NCBI GenBank assembly: GCA_009768925.2
Contig: VHIT02000002.1
Location: 496,001 to 560,000 of the forward strand
Length of the DNA: 64,000 nt
Reading direction: 5' to 3'
From: Cryptosporidium bovis
Taxonomy: Eukaryota; Apicomplexa; Conoidasida; Eucoccidiorida; Cryptosporidiidae
Shown: piece after piece, positions 47,797 to 57,627 of the stretch
Layout: every line of letters begins with the position of its first letter
Position numbering within the stretch: position 1 is the first letter of the stretch
Notes under the pieces: model-generated
The model's input: the letters and a program-made list of their open reading frames with translations, nothing else
Databases searched by the model: none
What the model was told of the DNA's origin: nothing
Translations under genes and position numbers: made by a program

Positions 47797-49152
47797 CTAT
47801 GGCATTCTGATCTCGAAATTCCCATTTTGTGTGATATATCTCACCCATGGTAAGGCTTGATAACCACTCTTCTCCGTGATTTTCAAATATCTAATAGTTA
47901 AACCTGAAATAGTGAAGTAAGGGATCTCAAAGTGTACTGTTACAGGTCTTTTACATGCGTTCGATTCATTCACAACAGAAGGAAGATCAAACAGAGCGGT
48001 CATTGTATATTCTTTTTGACCAGAGAAAGTTTTTATATTCCAAAGTATAATATCCTTTTCAGGAACATACTTTACTGTACCAATTGAAGTCTTAAATGTC
48101 GGGATAACAACATCATTTGGAACTGGGATACGAATTTCTGTGTTTTTTGCAACACTTCTACTTTTGTATTGCCCCTTAACCTTTATGTTATATTTTATTC
48201 GTGTGCTACTTAAACACTCGACATTTACATCAACCTTAAAAAGGGGTTTTAGAGTAGGTGATGGTGTGAGTCTGTAACTCATAAGTTCAAATTGGCCGTC
48301 TGGAGGAATAAAAGAAATAGTCCTGTCACTTTCGAACCTTGCTAATCTCACACACTGATGAAATTTTATGTCTTCTATATCCAAACATTTGTTTTTACCA
48401 GAACGGTTGCTATTTGATGCAGATTCACGCCCACTACTTCCTGAGATAGATGCATCACTAAGTTTGTCATTTAGTCCAAGTTTCAGTTCTGGCATTCCAG
48501 ATAAATAGCTCTTCATTGTCAGGGTACCAACAATTTCGCAGTTAATAACATCTCCATTGGAACAAATAATCATATTAACTTTTTCAATCACATCGAGAAA
48601 TATTTCATTTTTTTTATGTTTTATTCCGTCCGGCCTCCACGAAATTACGTTTGAAAGGGCAGATGGTGGTTTCGCAGTTGAAAGTGAATTGATTTTATTC
48701 GATACTAAGACTGATGCCGATGAAAGTTCATGGGCTTCATTTTTTATATATTCTCGCAATATTTTTACTTCAGTCATCTGTGGAAATCCATTGTCCATTA
48801 TTTCATCTAACAACTCGTAAATTACAACAAAGTTATCTCTTATACTCTCCTCTTCAAGAGTTTTGAAGTACTCCTTCAATATTTCTACGAGTTTATACAG
48901 GAATGTCACAATCATTATTGCATTTGAGTCGCTTCTCGTAAGTGACAGCAAATACAAGTTATTATATTTTACCCAACAATATGTGACCATTCTACAAGAA
49001 AAAATGGGTCTCCGTAATGATTCCTCTTGTTCAATAACATTTTGTTGGAAGATTTCCAAAGCAGATACTTCTGAAATATCGCTCTTATAGTTCCTTCCAA
49101 TAATTGACTTTCCATTAATGTCCAAAATAAAAAGTGCCGAAATTCCAATCAT
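47797..49152 (-). CDS. AP1M1: AP-1 clathrin adaptor complex mu subunit
   Basis: 451 residues. The N-terminal longin-type domain starts MIGISALFILDINGKSIIGR and holds VTYCWVKYNNLYLLSLTRSD and NFVVIYELLDEIMDNGFPQM (all mu hallmarks). A linker with Ser/Thr residues follows (about 150-180), then the mu-homology domain from about 180 (SWRPDGIKHKKNEIFLDVIE) to the end (ITEKSGYQALPWVRYITQNG). The RPDG and YQALPWVRY ending favour the AP-1/AP-2 mu class, with AP-1 preferred by the ISALFILD start and overall sequence. It recognises Tyr-based sorting signals at the trans-Golgi or endosome. In apicomplexans AP-1 is tied to secretory-organelle trafficking. An insert of about 20 Ser/Asn residues lies at 240-260. 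Confidence 0.92.
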   Translation of the reverse strand: MIGISALFILDINGKSIIGRNYKSDISEVSALEIFQQNVIEQEESLRRPIFSCRMVTYCWVKYNNLYLLSLTRSDSNAIMIVTFLYKLVEILKEYFKTLEEESIRDNFVVIYELLDEIMDNGFPQMTEVKILREYIKNEAHELSSASVLVSNKINSLSTAKPPSALSNVISWRPDGIKHKKNEIFLDVIEKVNMIICSNGDVINCEIVGTLTMKSYLSGMPELKLGLNDKLSDASISGSSGRESASNSNRSGKNKCLDIEDIKFHQCVRLARFESDRTISFIPPDGQFELMSYRLTPSPTLKPLFKVDVNVECLSSTRIKYNIKVKGQYKSRSVAKNTEIRIPVPNDVVIPTFKTSIGTVKYVPEKDIILWNIKTFSGQKEYTMTALFDLPSVVNESNACKRPVTVHFEIPYFTISGLTIRYLKITEKSGYQALPWVRYITQNGNFEIRMP

Positions 49153-50150
49153 TTCAAATTAATAAAATATTTCTTTTTGCTAAAAAAAATATTTTGTAAC
49201 CGCACTCGTGAATATTCTCTAAGGGAACAATATACTGCTAATAATTTTGATTTAAAAAATAACTATTTTTTCAATTAAATAATTAACCTCCGAATAAAAT
49301 TTGAAATGTGTTTAATTGAGGAATCGTTTTTGCTATAATTTTTTTTGACTATTTCTGTTCTTTTAATGAAGGTATTTTCAAATGTGATTATTTTACTACA
49401 GTTATCTTATTGATGTTTGATTTTGTTTAAATTATGCATTATTTACCTTATTATTGGAAATGGTATAACTATGTAGATTATTACAATTTATTGTTATATT
49501 ATAAGCATCGAATCGAGTAGATACGACTTCAACAACTGTTTAAAGAGAGCATAATTTTTTTACCTAGTTCAAATAAATATATATTTTCTAAAAGTTGTTT
49601 TGCTCTAAAAAAATAGAAAACCTAAGGTAATAATATATAAATTCAATAACATACTATTTAAAATCCGGGTGTATATTCAAACTTATTGGAATTTCTATAT
49701 GCGACAATAACACGTATGGTTAATGCCAAATACAAATAAGTTTGTATTATATTTAAATAATTATTCACAAAATCGTGAGTAGGAGGTTACATTGATTAGA
49801 GTTTGATAATAAAATAATTAATATGAACTATTAAAGATGAATAGTACCAAATTAACAAAATAACTACTGGTAAAAAAAAGTTACTATGCTTTCTTGACAT
49901 TCATAGTTATTTAATTTGAGGTATTTATTCCAATGAAGATTGTATCTTCAAGTTTGAATCGCATGACAAATGGCGATAATCATCATTTTTTTAATTCATT
50001 TACTTCTGGAGTGACAATTGAAAAAATACATACACATGATAATTTTAACAATATAAATTTTGATATTATTTCAAATTTCTATGTAATTAGTGGTAATTTT
50101 ATTTTAAAGAACATTGAAATTTATTTCTTATATTGACAATAAATTTTACA
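49153..50150. other. intergenic between divergent AP-1 mu and membrane-anchored gene
   Basis: 998 extremely AT-rich bases. GCGGTTA at 49197-49203 serves the AP-1 mu side. A 67-codon plus frame (49933-50136) ends just before the next gene but has no recognisable protein character. No RNA gene seen. Confidence 0.5.
49197..49203 (-). promoter_or_regulatory. GCGGTTA motif
   Basis: Sense orientation, 45 bases before the AP-1 mu start. Same spacing as the Acl4-like copy. Confidence 0.4.
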
Positions 50151-51041
50151 ATGCCAATACTGGCGCCCTCGTCACATTTTGTCAACTTTGGATTTGGAAG
50201 CATGAATAGTGGTTATAGTAAAAAGAAATCTGAAACTATAACAACATTAGGGCTTGTTACGGCAGCATTATCTATTGTTTGGTACTTTACTCGTGATAAA
50301 AAAAAAAGATATACCAGATACAATCTCACAAATGATGAACTAGGCGACATTTTGATATCAATTTCCAATGAGGTTTACCCTATTATGATAGAACTAGCCC
50401 ACATAATCACCACAATCAGAAAATCAATCAAATACCATTCAGAAGAATCTATCAAGGATATAGAATTACTTATATGTCAAGGGGGATTTAAAGATAAAAT
50501 AATACAAGCTCAAGGAAGAGTACTGAATAGTTGGGAGATAAACGATGAATGCCTCGAAAGACTATTAGTTTCAAGATGTAAATCAGATAATAGAATAAAC
50601 AAGTTGAAATTTGGACTTGAACTGATGTATAAAGATGCAGTAAGAGGAGTGTACCCCATCCTGCCCCATTTGGGTACTGTGCCAGAATTTAATTCAAAAT
50701 ATCCTAGTTACACACACGAATATACATTAAACTTACTTAAAGAACTAAACAGGGATAAGGAAAGAAGATTCACTAGTATAATTGAAGAATTAGGCGATTT
50801 AGTATCCCACACAATTGTAGATCCAACTTTAGGATCACTTCCTTCTGTGGAACTATCTGAGAAACTCCAAGAGGCAAATATTTTGAGTGAAAATCATATC
50901 ATTGGGTCTGATGAAGACAAGAGGTTATTTACACATGCAATTTCGCTTTTTTCAAGAGAGGAAGAATTTCTCCTAAAGAGGCTTGAAATAGAACAGGAAC
51001 ATAGTGACAACATATTGAATATTATAAACTTAGATAAATAA
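50151..51041 (+). CDS. membrane-anchored protein of unknown function
   Basis: The first ATG of the frame is at 50151, giving 296 residues. One hydrophobic helix lies near the N-terminus (29-47, TITTLGLVTAALSIVWYF), followed directly by a basic RDKKKR stop-transfer-like cluster. The remaining 240 residues are soluble, predicted mostly helical, with no cysteine-rich or catalytic motif I can name. This layout resembles signal-anchored proteins of the mitochondrion-related organelle or peroxisome outer membranes, but that is speculation. The gene is convergent with SMC3, with 43 bases between stops. Confidence 0.6.
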   Translation: MPILAPSSHFVNFGFGSMNSGYSKKKSETITTLGLVTAALSIVWYFTRDKKKRYTRYNLTNDELGDILISISNEVYPIMIELAHIITTIRKSIKYHSEESIKDIELLICQGGFKDKIIQAQGRVLNSWEINDECLERLLVSRCKSDNRINKLKFGLELMYKDAVRGVYPILPHLGTVPEFNSKYPSYTHEYTLNLLKELNRDKERRFTSIIEELGDLVSHTIVDPTLGSLPSVELSEKLQEANILSENHIIGSDEDKRLFTHAISLFSREEEFLLKRLEIEQEHSDNILNIINLDK

Positions 51042-51084
51042 TGTGTTACCCTATTGTATTACACTCAAGACCTAAATTGATGAA

Positions 51085-54000
51085 TTAATCAGTTGAGGAA
51101 GCCGTAATTGTTTTTTGTTGATTCTGCTCCTGTTGTAACTCCAACGCCTGTTGCCTCGAAATTTCTTTTACGAAACTTGATCTGTTTATTTGCGAAACCT
51201 GCAAGAATTTGTTAGATATTTCAAGAATTTGTGGCCTAAATGTTGTCACTATAAATTGCGTTGAAATGGATTGTTTCTGAATCAAATTTGCAACAGACCA
51301 GCGATATTGATCATCAAGTGCAGCATCTACCTCGTCCAATAAGTAAAATGGTGCTGGATCCGCTCTGTGAATAGCAAACAACAATGCTATTGCAACAAGG
51401 GTTTTCTGACCACCACTTAATTGGTTTAGGGAGTAATAACTCCCATTAAGATTATTTGATTTGTTCCCCAAATTTTGTGGATTTACTTTGGAACCTGCAT
51501 TTCCAAATTGAAATGTAACTTTTATTCCAACCCCAAACAATGAATTGTTGTCAGTTATACTATTAGTTTTAGAAAATTTGTTCTTCTTCTCAGTCAAATA
51601 GATATTTGAATCAACATCACCTACTAGCTGATTAACACAATGATTCTCATCCCCATGTCCTTTAGATAGCTTTAAAATAAGTTTTGCGTCTCCAGTGGGT
51701 ATAAGCTCTCTGAAAACCTGACTAAAATAGAAGTTTATCTCTTCAAAAGTCTTTAGAAGTGTTTTTTCTTTTTTTAAGTCAAGAACTTCAATTAGGTCCT
51801 GTACAGAAGACAACGCTGAACCCAACTCATTGTGGCGATCAGAAAGGTCAGTGTACTCCTGAATAAATTGGTCTAATTCCATGATTACCTTCCTATTAAC
51901 AACTTTAAATTCTTCTGATAACTTTCTTTTAATATCTTGCAACTCCTTATAAATTTTATTTCTGTCTTTTGGTATGTTGACTTCAGAAAAGGTATTGCAC
52001 GACTTCTTTGTTCTCTCAAGCAATATGGATTCTTTTGTGGACTTGTAAGTGTTATATTTCTTTTCCAAAATACTGAGCATATTTTTCAAATCCTTTTGTT
52101 GCTCCAAAGAACCTTGTTCCTTATTGGAAACGGATTCAATATCTATATTTATCTGTGTCATTTTTTGTATTTTGGAATTAAGATTGTTGTTTATTTCTGA
52201 AAGCCGTTCATTTGATTCGGATAATATTCTATCGTATTCAAGGGAAAATTCCATATCAAGGTCGTAACCATTCTTAAATTTAATATCCTCTTCACACTTT
52301 TCCTCTTGAATACAATAGTAATCATCATAAAGTGTATTTAAATGTACTTGGTGCTTTTCAATGGTATTAGTTATTTCTGACAATTCTCTTTCTATTTTTG
52401 GGATATCAAAGTGCTCCAATGTCCTCAATTGTTCAATAACATCCCTTAAGTAATTTTCGTCCTTATCTGTTAATCCTCTAGAAAGAAACTTTTGCTTAGA
52501 TTCTCTTTCTAATTCAGTAACATAAGTCTGCACAACGTCGATACTCGCCAAAATCTTTTCTTCCTCTTCATTTATCTTATTAATGAGCGATTTCATATTT
52601 CTAAAATTATTTTCTGAAAGATGAATCATTTCTCTAGTCTTTAAGATTTTCGACGACAAGTACTCCTTCTCATTCAACAACTCTTCCTTATTTCTAGTCA
52701 TGTCATTAATTTTGTCTTCAATTACCTTGAGTTCCTCAGTAAACTCATAAATTTCCGAGTTTAATAAAGTTTTTTCACATAAAAGATTCCTGTGAGTTTT
52801 ATACGAAGCAATAACATTTGAATTCTTCCCGAAACTGCATTTACGATACCCTCCCTTTATACAACCCTTATTATTCCATTCATCACCCTCCAATGTTACG
52901 CAATTAACACCATATTTTTCCACTAGAGTTTTACCAATATCCAAATTCTCTACAATGTAATAATTCCCAAATACCTGTTCAATCACCACTCGCAAAGTTT
53001 CATCGAAATTCAATATATTTATCATTGGTATTGCACCTTCATGATTAATATTACATTTCGAAATATCCAAGTTAAAATTATTTATATCATCTATGGGCGT
53101 CAAAACAATAGAGTAATTTGATTCGTATTTTTCGTCAAGATTAACAGATTTGTTATTTGCTTTGATGAACAATAGTATTTCCGATGCTATAGATTTATTT
53201 CGAACTATCAAATTATGAAGATTGTTTCCGGCTGCAACCTCAATAGCAACTGCATAAACCTCTTCAGCATCTATATTTTCCAATATTGTTCCAAAAATAA
53301 GTAGATCATTAGATTCATGAGAACCATTTAATCCCCATGCAATATTCCTAACCTCACAAAACTTTTGAGCAAGTGCCAAACCTTTTCTTACAGAATGTTT
53401 AACTTGACCATCAATAATCTTCTCAAAATCGGTTATTTGATTGTTTAGTGATTTCAATCTACTCGTTTTCTGATGCAAAAATTTATTTATTTCGTGCTTC
53501 TTTTCAAGAATATTTTGTTTGTCTCTAAGGTTTTCCTCTATTTTTCTTAAAATCAATTCAAAATTTTGTTTGTACAATGCGTAGTCATCCCTTAGTCTTG
53601 AAATAGAGTCATTCAGCACATTAAGTTCACAACTTTTATCATCCAGCGATTTTCTTATAGAAACTAAATGTGCTTCTAGTTTGTCTCTATCAACATTGTA
53701 ACTATCTATTTTTAACTTTAATGCCTTATTTCTTTCCTCTGTTGTCGAAAATTTTGTTTCATCATGTTTCGATATTAAACTTGATTCTTTATGTCTCAAT
53801 ATGTCTCTTCTCTTTAACATAGTGCTGTAATCTGACTTCATTTTGTCTCTTTGCATCGTTACTTCTGCAATCTTTATTTCGAGTTCATTAATTCTTCTCT
53901 TTGACTCATCTTCACACTTATCTAAATTAGATAATTTCAAATTTGTTTTTTGCGTGTTCTTCTCAACGTCAAAGTCAACCTTCAATTCTGAATAATGAGA

Positions 54001-54888
54001 AATAACGTTTTGAACTGCTTTTTTTTCATTTTCTAATTCCTCTAATTCAAATTCAATCTTTGTCTTTCTATCATGAAGTTCCTGTGATTTCGTCTCTATT
54101 CCTCTGAGATTAGCCTCGGATACACTTAGTTGTTCACGCACCTGAGTTATTTTTTCAAAGCAGTCCTGTTCGCCCTTACTGGCATCTTCCCATTCAAATT
54201 CAGTAATAATATATTCAAGTGCTCTTCTCCTTCTATCCAGAGTCATAAAAGCATTGAATTCTTGTTGCTCATCTTTTAAGATGTCAATGCGCTTCTGAAT
54301 ATCATTGAAGACGGAATCGACTTTCATCTTTCTTGTTTCTGTCTCTAGCAATACACGCATACTTTCCTCTCTTCTCTCATCATATATTCTCGTACCTGCA
54401 ATTTCTTTCAAAAGACGCAGCCTCGAAATATCAGACATTGTGGCAAGTTCAGTTACCTTACCTTGTCTAACAATAAAGTACGGATTATTCCTTGAGATAC
54501 CACAACTTTCCAATATAGAGTCAAAGTCTTTCCTCGTGACATTCCTACCACAAATATGCCAATCTTCCCTCTGAGAGGAGTTATTAAAGGTTCTCTTGAT
54601 AGAAACAATGTCTTCGTCATACATAGAAAGTCTGCGCCCAACGTTGTCAAGTAAAATTTCAACTGATGTTTCTGAGACAGGGGAGCCCAATCCTTCATGT
54701 AATAAAGAGCGTTTCTCAGCTATGGTGGTTCCGAAGTTACCGGAAAGTAGGAATTGGACTGCGGCTAAAACATTTGATTTCCCACTTCCGTTAAGGCCAA
54801 CAATACAATTACATCCTGGATGAAATGATATTATTGTTTCATCCCTATAAGTCTTAAAGCCACGTATTCGAAGTTCTATAATGTACAT
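51085..54888 (-). CDS. SMC3: SMC3, cohesin core subunit
   Basis: 1267 residues. It begins MYIIELRIRGFKTYRDETII with the SMC3-specific FKTYRDE and Walker A at 32-40 (LNGSGKSNV). ISRNNPYFIVRQGKVTELAT and LLKEIAGTRIYDERREES (about 140-195) are SMC3-specific. Two long coiled coils flank a hinge at about 500-680 containing GCIKGGYRK. The C-terminal signature (LSGGQKTLVAIALLF, near 1157) and D-loop (FYLLDEVDAALDDQYR) complete the ATPase head. It closes cohesin rings with SMC1 for sister-chromatid cohesion. The two acetylated lysines of human SMC3 (K105/K106) align near GRNVTRKD, where I see only one nearby Lys or Arg. Confidence 0.95.
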   Translation of the reverse strand: MYIIELRIRGFKTYRDETIISFHPGCNCIVGLNGSGKSNVLAAVQFLLSGNFGTTIAEKRSLLHEGLGSPVSETSVEILLDNVGRRLSMYDEDIVSIKRTFNNSSQREDWHICGRNVTRKDFDSILESCGISRNNPYFIVRQGKVTELATMSDISRLRLLKEIAGTRIYDERREESMRVLLETETRKMKVDSVFNDIQKRIDILKDEQQEFNAFMTLDRRRRALEYIITEFEWEDASKGEQDCFEKITQVREQLSVSEANLRGIETKSQELHDRKTKIEFELEELENEKKAVQNVISHYSELKVDFDVEKNTQKTNLKLSNLDKCEDESKRRINELEIKIAEVTMQRDKMKSDYSTMLKRRDILRHKESSLISKHDETKFSTTEERNKALKLKIDSYNVDRDKLEAHLVSIRKSLDDKSCELNVLNDSISRLRDDYALYKQNFELILRKIEENLRDKQNILEKKHEINKFLHQKTSRLKSLNNQITDFEKIIDGQVKHSVRKGLALAQKFCEVRNIAWGLNGSHESNDLLIFGTILENIDAEEVYAVAIEVAAGNNLHNLIVRNKSIASEILLFIKANNKSVNLDEKYESNYSIVLTPIDDINNFNLDISKCNINHEGAIPMINILNFDETLRVVIEQVFGNYYIVENLDIGKTLVEKYGVNCVTLEGDEWNNKGCIKGGYRKCSFGKNSNVIASYKTHRNLLCEKTLLNSEIYEFTEELKVIEDKINDMTRNKEELLNEKEYLSSKILKTREMIHLSENNFRNMKSLINKINEEEEKILASIDVVQTYVTELERESKQKFLSRGLTDKDENYLRDVIEQLRTLEHFDIPKIERELSEITNTIEKHQVHLNTLYDDYYCIQEEKCEEDIKFKNGYDLDMEFSLEYDRILSESNERLSEINNNLNSKIQKMTQINIDIESVSNKEQGSLEQQKDLKNMLSILEKKYNTYKSTKESILLERTKKSCNTFSEVNIPKDRNKIYKELQDIKRKLSEEFKVVNRKVIMELDQFIQEYTDLSDRHNELGSALSSVQDLIEVLDLKKEKTLLKTFEEINFYFSQVFRELIPTGDAKLILKLSKGHGDENHCVNQLVGDVDSNIYLTEKKNKFSKTNSITDNNSLFGVGIKVTFQFGNAGSKVNPQNLGNKSNNLNGSYYSLNQLSGGQKTLVAIALLFAIHRADPAPFYLLDEVDAALDDQYRWSVANLIQKQSISTQFIVTTFRPQILEISNKFLQVSQINRSSFVKEISRQQALELQQEQNQQKTITASSTD

Positions 54889-55195
54889 CTTGAAGCCAAT
54901 ACTTCAGATCTAAAACCATAAATAATTCCATGAAATCGAATCCAGATATATTTCAACTACCTAGTCGTTTAAGATAATTATATAGCATTTATGGGCCCGA
55001 TAACGGAGATGTAGAAATACCAGTATTAATTCTGGTGTGGGGAGTAGCGGTAACTCACTTGCATGTGCTGTGAGCGGTATAAAAACTAATATTTAAAAAA
55101 TATGCATACGTTTTAAACGCAAAACACTAATTAATTAATAAATTAACTCTGGTGTAAATTTTCATGTCCAATACCTTAAGTTCTTTCACAAATCT
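54889..55195. other. intergenic between SMC3 start and DCP2 end
   Basis: 307 bases. It contains GCGGTAA (55047-55053) and GCGGTAT (55074-55080). Otherwise AT-rich. Confidence 0.5.
55047..55080 (+). promoter_or_regulatory. two GCGGT-type sites upstream of SMC3
   Basis: GCGGTAA at 55047-55053 and GCGGTAT at 55074-55080. Unlike the other copies these are antisense to the gene they precede and 159-186 bases away, so their link to SMC3 is weaker. Confidence 0.25.
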
Positions 55196-57127
55196 TCACT
55201 TCCTCGCGTTTGATTTTGGAAGTGGGATTGTATACTCATCAATAGAAAAAGTTGACTTAACCCCAAACTTCTCCTCATTCAGAGCGAACATTGCCTCAAC
55301 ATTCCAACCAGATCCTGCTCTTGTACCAAATGTCCTTTTGTCACGTGAGGCATTTTCTAAAATTGATGGTCTTGACTTTTTCTTTCCTTGTACTGCGAGT
55401 GAAGACGAATTTGCCTTCTTTTCGCTGTTTTTAGTTTTTACCCTAACAAATAGTGGGAGAGTAGATAGAGGAGGCCCACCTAAATCTGCATTTTGCAACC
55501 TCCTAACTACCGCTGGGTTTAGGTTCTTAGGTAAGTGTGGGATTATGCTACCCGGAACATTGGGGTTCTCCAATTGAATTTTTTTAAGTATTTCAATCCA
55601 ACCACGTAGATTCCGCGTGAAATGTGAAACTCTAAAGAAAAGATTGTAATCAGTTTTATTACTGCTTAAGCTTCCACTATTCTTCCCACAACTCTGTTGT
55701 GATTCGTCATCTGAAAGGCGGTGTTCTTGTTTCTCATTGTCTGATAAATATTCACTACTATCATCAATTAAATTATTGAATCTATCAAGGATATTGTTGT
55801 TCCTAGTCTTTTTTTGCCTTGCTGATGAACCAGAGGACTGCCAATTTGGCAATGAAGTCAGGTTAAACCATCTTATTTCTGAAATCTCCTTTCGCTTCTT
55901 TGGTTCTAATGGAGTATTTTCATCAATACCAGGTATAATAAACAACTTTATTGTTTGCTCTTCTACTAATTTTTCTATATAAAGTGAATCATTTAAATGT
56001 TTGGTTACATCAATCCCAAGTTCTTCATATGCTTCACGAATCGCACACAAACTATCCTCCTCCATTTCATCCATCTTACCTCTTGGAAACATAAACTTGC
56101 TTCCATTCCATGGTTTGACTAATACACACTTCGAAAGTTCTTTGTTAATTAGAATTACACCCCTCAAAGGAATAGTCTTACAATAGCGCTTCCAATTTAA
56201 AAGGAATTTGTCATGCTCCTCTGGAGATGAAACAAAGTGTCGTAAAATTGGACAGTCTTCAGCAACAAATTGTCCAAAAACGCGCAACGAAAGCTTAGGT
56301 AAAATATGTGAATATTTATCATACCACATATCCTCATACCACCAATATGCAGCTTGAATTTGAAAATAGAGATGTATTGCATCCTCAAGCAAGTTTACTG
56401 GAAGATTAGTAAAGAACCTTGCATAACAGTCATCAATTGCTTGAGAAAACGCTTCTTCAATGTCCCTATAGGCAGTCTCAGCATCTACATTCTTGAAAGC
56501 TGTCCTTAATTCGCCGTTTATACACTTTTTATGCTCACCCTTTTTAACTTCTGTTTGAATATGTGACAATGAGTCCCTGCTATAGCGATCCATAAATACA
56601 CCTCTAACCTTTGACAAAGTAATATCTTCAGGAGAATACTTTATTGCGATATCAAAAATGGTTCTTTTCTCATCTTCTGTGTTTTCCAGTGTCTTAAAGC
56701 TGTGTAAAGTATCATTCTTTATTAATTTTGATATATCCTCAGATCCTAACTTCGAATTGTTCAAAGTTGACTTTGATTCTCGAATAGCTGAAGGTTTTTT
56801 GGAAGGACTACTGGAGTTTTTTAAATGATCGTCTTTTAACTGTTTCCTGTGACTTTGAAACTCATCAGATTCTATATCGAATTGTAGTGGCTGTCTTACG
56901 TGGGCAACATTTTTACTTGTTATTGGATCTGACCCTACAGTGGTTTTTCTCCCATAAATACTGGAGTATTTATTTATATCCGGTAAATTTGCGCAAAAGC
57001 TAGATTTCTGGGATTGTGGATGGATATTGAAATTATCACTATTCAAGTAGTCAACAACAAAATCATTGCTTCTATAATCTTTTCCCTTTGATAATACATG
57101 AGAAAGACTCTCAACCAACCGATCCAT
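55196..57127 (-). CDS. DCP2: mRNA-decapping enzyme DCP2
   Basis: 643 residues from the first ATG (57127). The N-terminal 190 residues are disordered. The DCP2 box A helical domain lies at about 230-300 (NLPVNLLEDAIHLYFQIQAA, YWWYEDMWYDKY). The Nudix domain follows directly, and its signature at about 350-372 (GKMDEMEEDSLCAIREAYEE) contains all GX5EX7REUXEE residues, so it should be active. It removes the m7GDP cap, committing mRNA to decay. The C-terminal 250 residues are low in complexity. The placement of a large disordered region before box A, rather than only after the Nudix domain, is unusual for DCP2. Confidence 0.92.
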   Translation of the reverse strand: MDRLVESLSHVLSKGKDYRSNDFVVDYLNSDNFNIHPQSQKSSFCANLPDINKYSSIYGRKTTVGSDPITSKNVAHVRQPLQFDIESDEFQSHRKQLKDDHLKNSSSPSKKPSAIRESKSTLNNSKLGSEDISKLIKNDTLHSFKTLENTEDEKRTIFDIAIKYSPEDITLSKVRGVFMDRYSRDSLSHIQTEVKKGEHKKCINGELRTAFKNVDAETAYRDIEEAFSQAIDDCYARFFTNLPVNLLEDAIHLYFQIQAAYWWYEDMWYDKYSHILPKLSLRVFGQFVAEDCPILRHFVSSPEEHDKFLLNWKRYCKTIPLRGVILINKELSKCVLVKPWNGSKFMFPRGKMDEMEEDSLCAIREAYEELGIDVTKHLNDSLYIEKLVEEQTIKLFIIPGIDENTPLEPKKRKEISEIRWFNLTSLPNWQSSGSSARQKKTRNNNILDRFNNLIDDSSEYLSDNEKQEHRLSDDESQQSCGKNSGSLSSNKTDYNLFFRVSHFTRNLRGWIEILKKIQLENPNVPGSIIPHLPKNLNPAVVRRLQNADLGGPPLSTLPLFVRVKTKNSEKKANSSSLAVQGKKKSRPSILENASRDKRTFGTRAGSGWNVEAMFALNEEKFGVKSTFSIDEYTIPLPKSNARK

Positions 57128-57202
57128 CAATGAAATATGGTTCTAATTATTCGTTGTTTAATCAATAAACGGGATAGATTTTTTTTTATTGCGGGAACAT
57201 TA

Positions 57203-57208
57203 GGCGCC
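57203..57208. promoter_or_regulatory. GGCGCC palindrome upstream of DCP2
   Basis: Lies 76 bases before the DCP2 start. On the DCP2 strand it reads AAAAAAGGCGCCTAA. Confidence 0.35.
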
Positions 57209-57511
57209 TTTTTTGTCATTTTTCTCCTTTCCGTGTCAGAACTTGTACAGTTTACAAAAGAAAGATTGAATGACGATTTAGCAGTGATATGTTACAAATC
57301 TCTGATGTTTTCATTTGTGATAGACAACATTTTTGATTATAATATTATTTTAAGTGTATTTATCACTCCAAAAACCCATTGTTTATTTTAGAATTTGTCC
57401 ATCATTGTTTATTTTTACTTTTTTTATTTATACAAATATTGATTCTAACTTTATTATATTTGGTTTTATGAATAAAAAAAGAACTTCAAACTATTAATGA
57501 ATATAATTTTT

Positions 57512-57518
57512 GCGGTCA
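57512..57518 (+). promoter_or_regulatory. GCGGTCA, variant of the GCGGT motif
   Basis: Sense orientation, 110 bases before the TAF2 start codon. It deviates from the consensus at the sixth base. Confidence 0.25.
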
Positions 57519-57627
57519 GTCCGTACCGGGATTTTCGTGAGTGGTAAATTGCAAAGGAATTGGAAGTATTTATTGGGCAAATTCACTCATATAAACTACT
57601 GCTTTATCAAACTCTATCCCCAGTGAT

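Larger units (their letters stand above)
57128..57627. other. divergent promoter region of DCP2 and TAF2
   Basis: 500 bases. It contains GGCGCC (57203-57208) and GCGGTCA (57512-57518). An 84-codon plus frame at 57137-57391 is hydrophobic but without recognised homology and overlaps the expected DCP2 promoter. Confidence 0.5.

Noticed and set aside
49933-50136. 67-codon frame just upstream of the anchored protein, possibly a first exon or uORF
   Set aside because: Random-looking Asn/Phe/His-rich sequence, and no donor-acceptor pair joins it convincingly to 50151.
57137-57391. 84-codon hydrophobic frame between DCP2 and TAF2
   Set aside because: It overlaps the expected DCP2 promoter and its GGCGCC site. 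No family resemblance.
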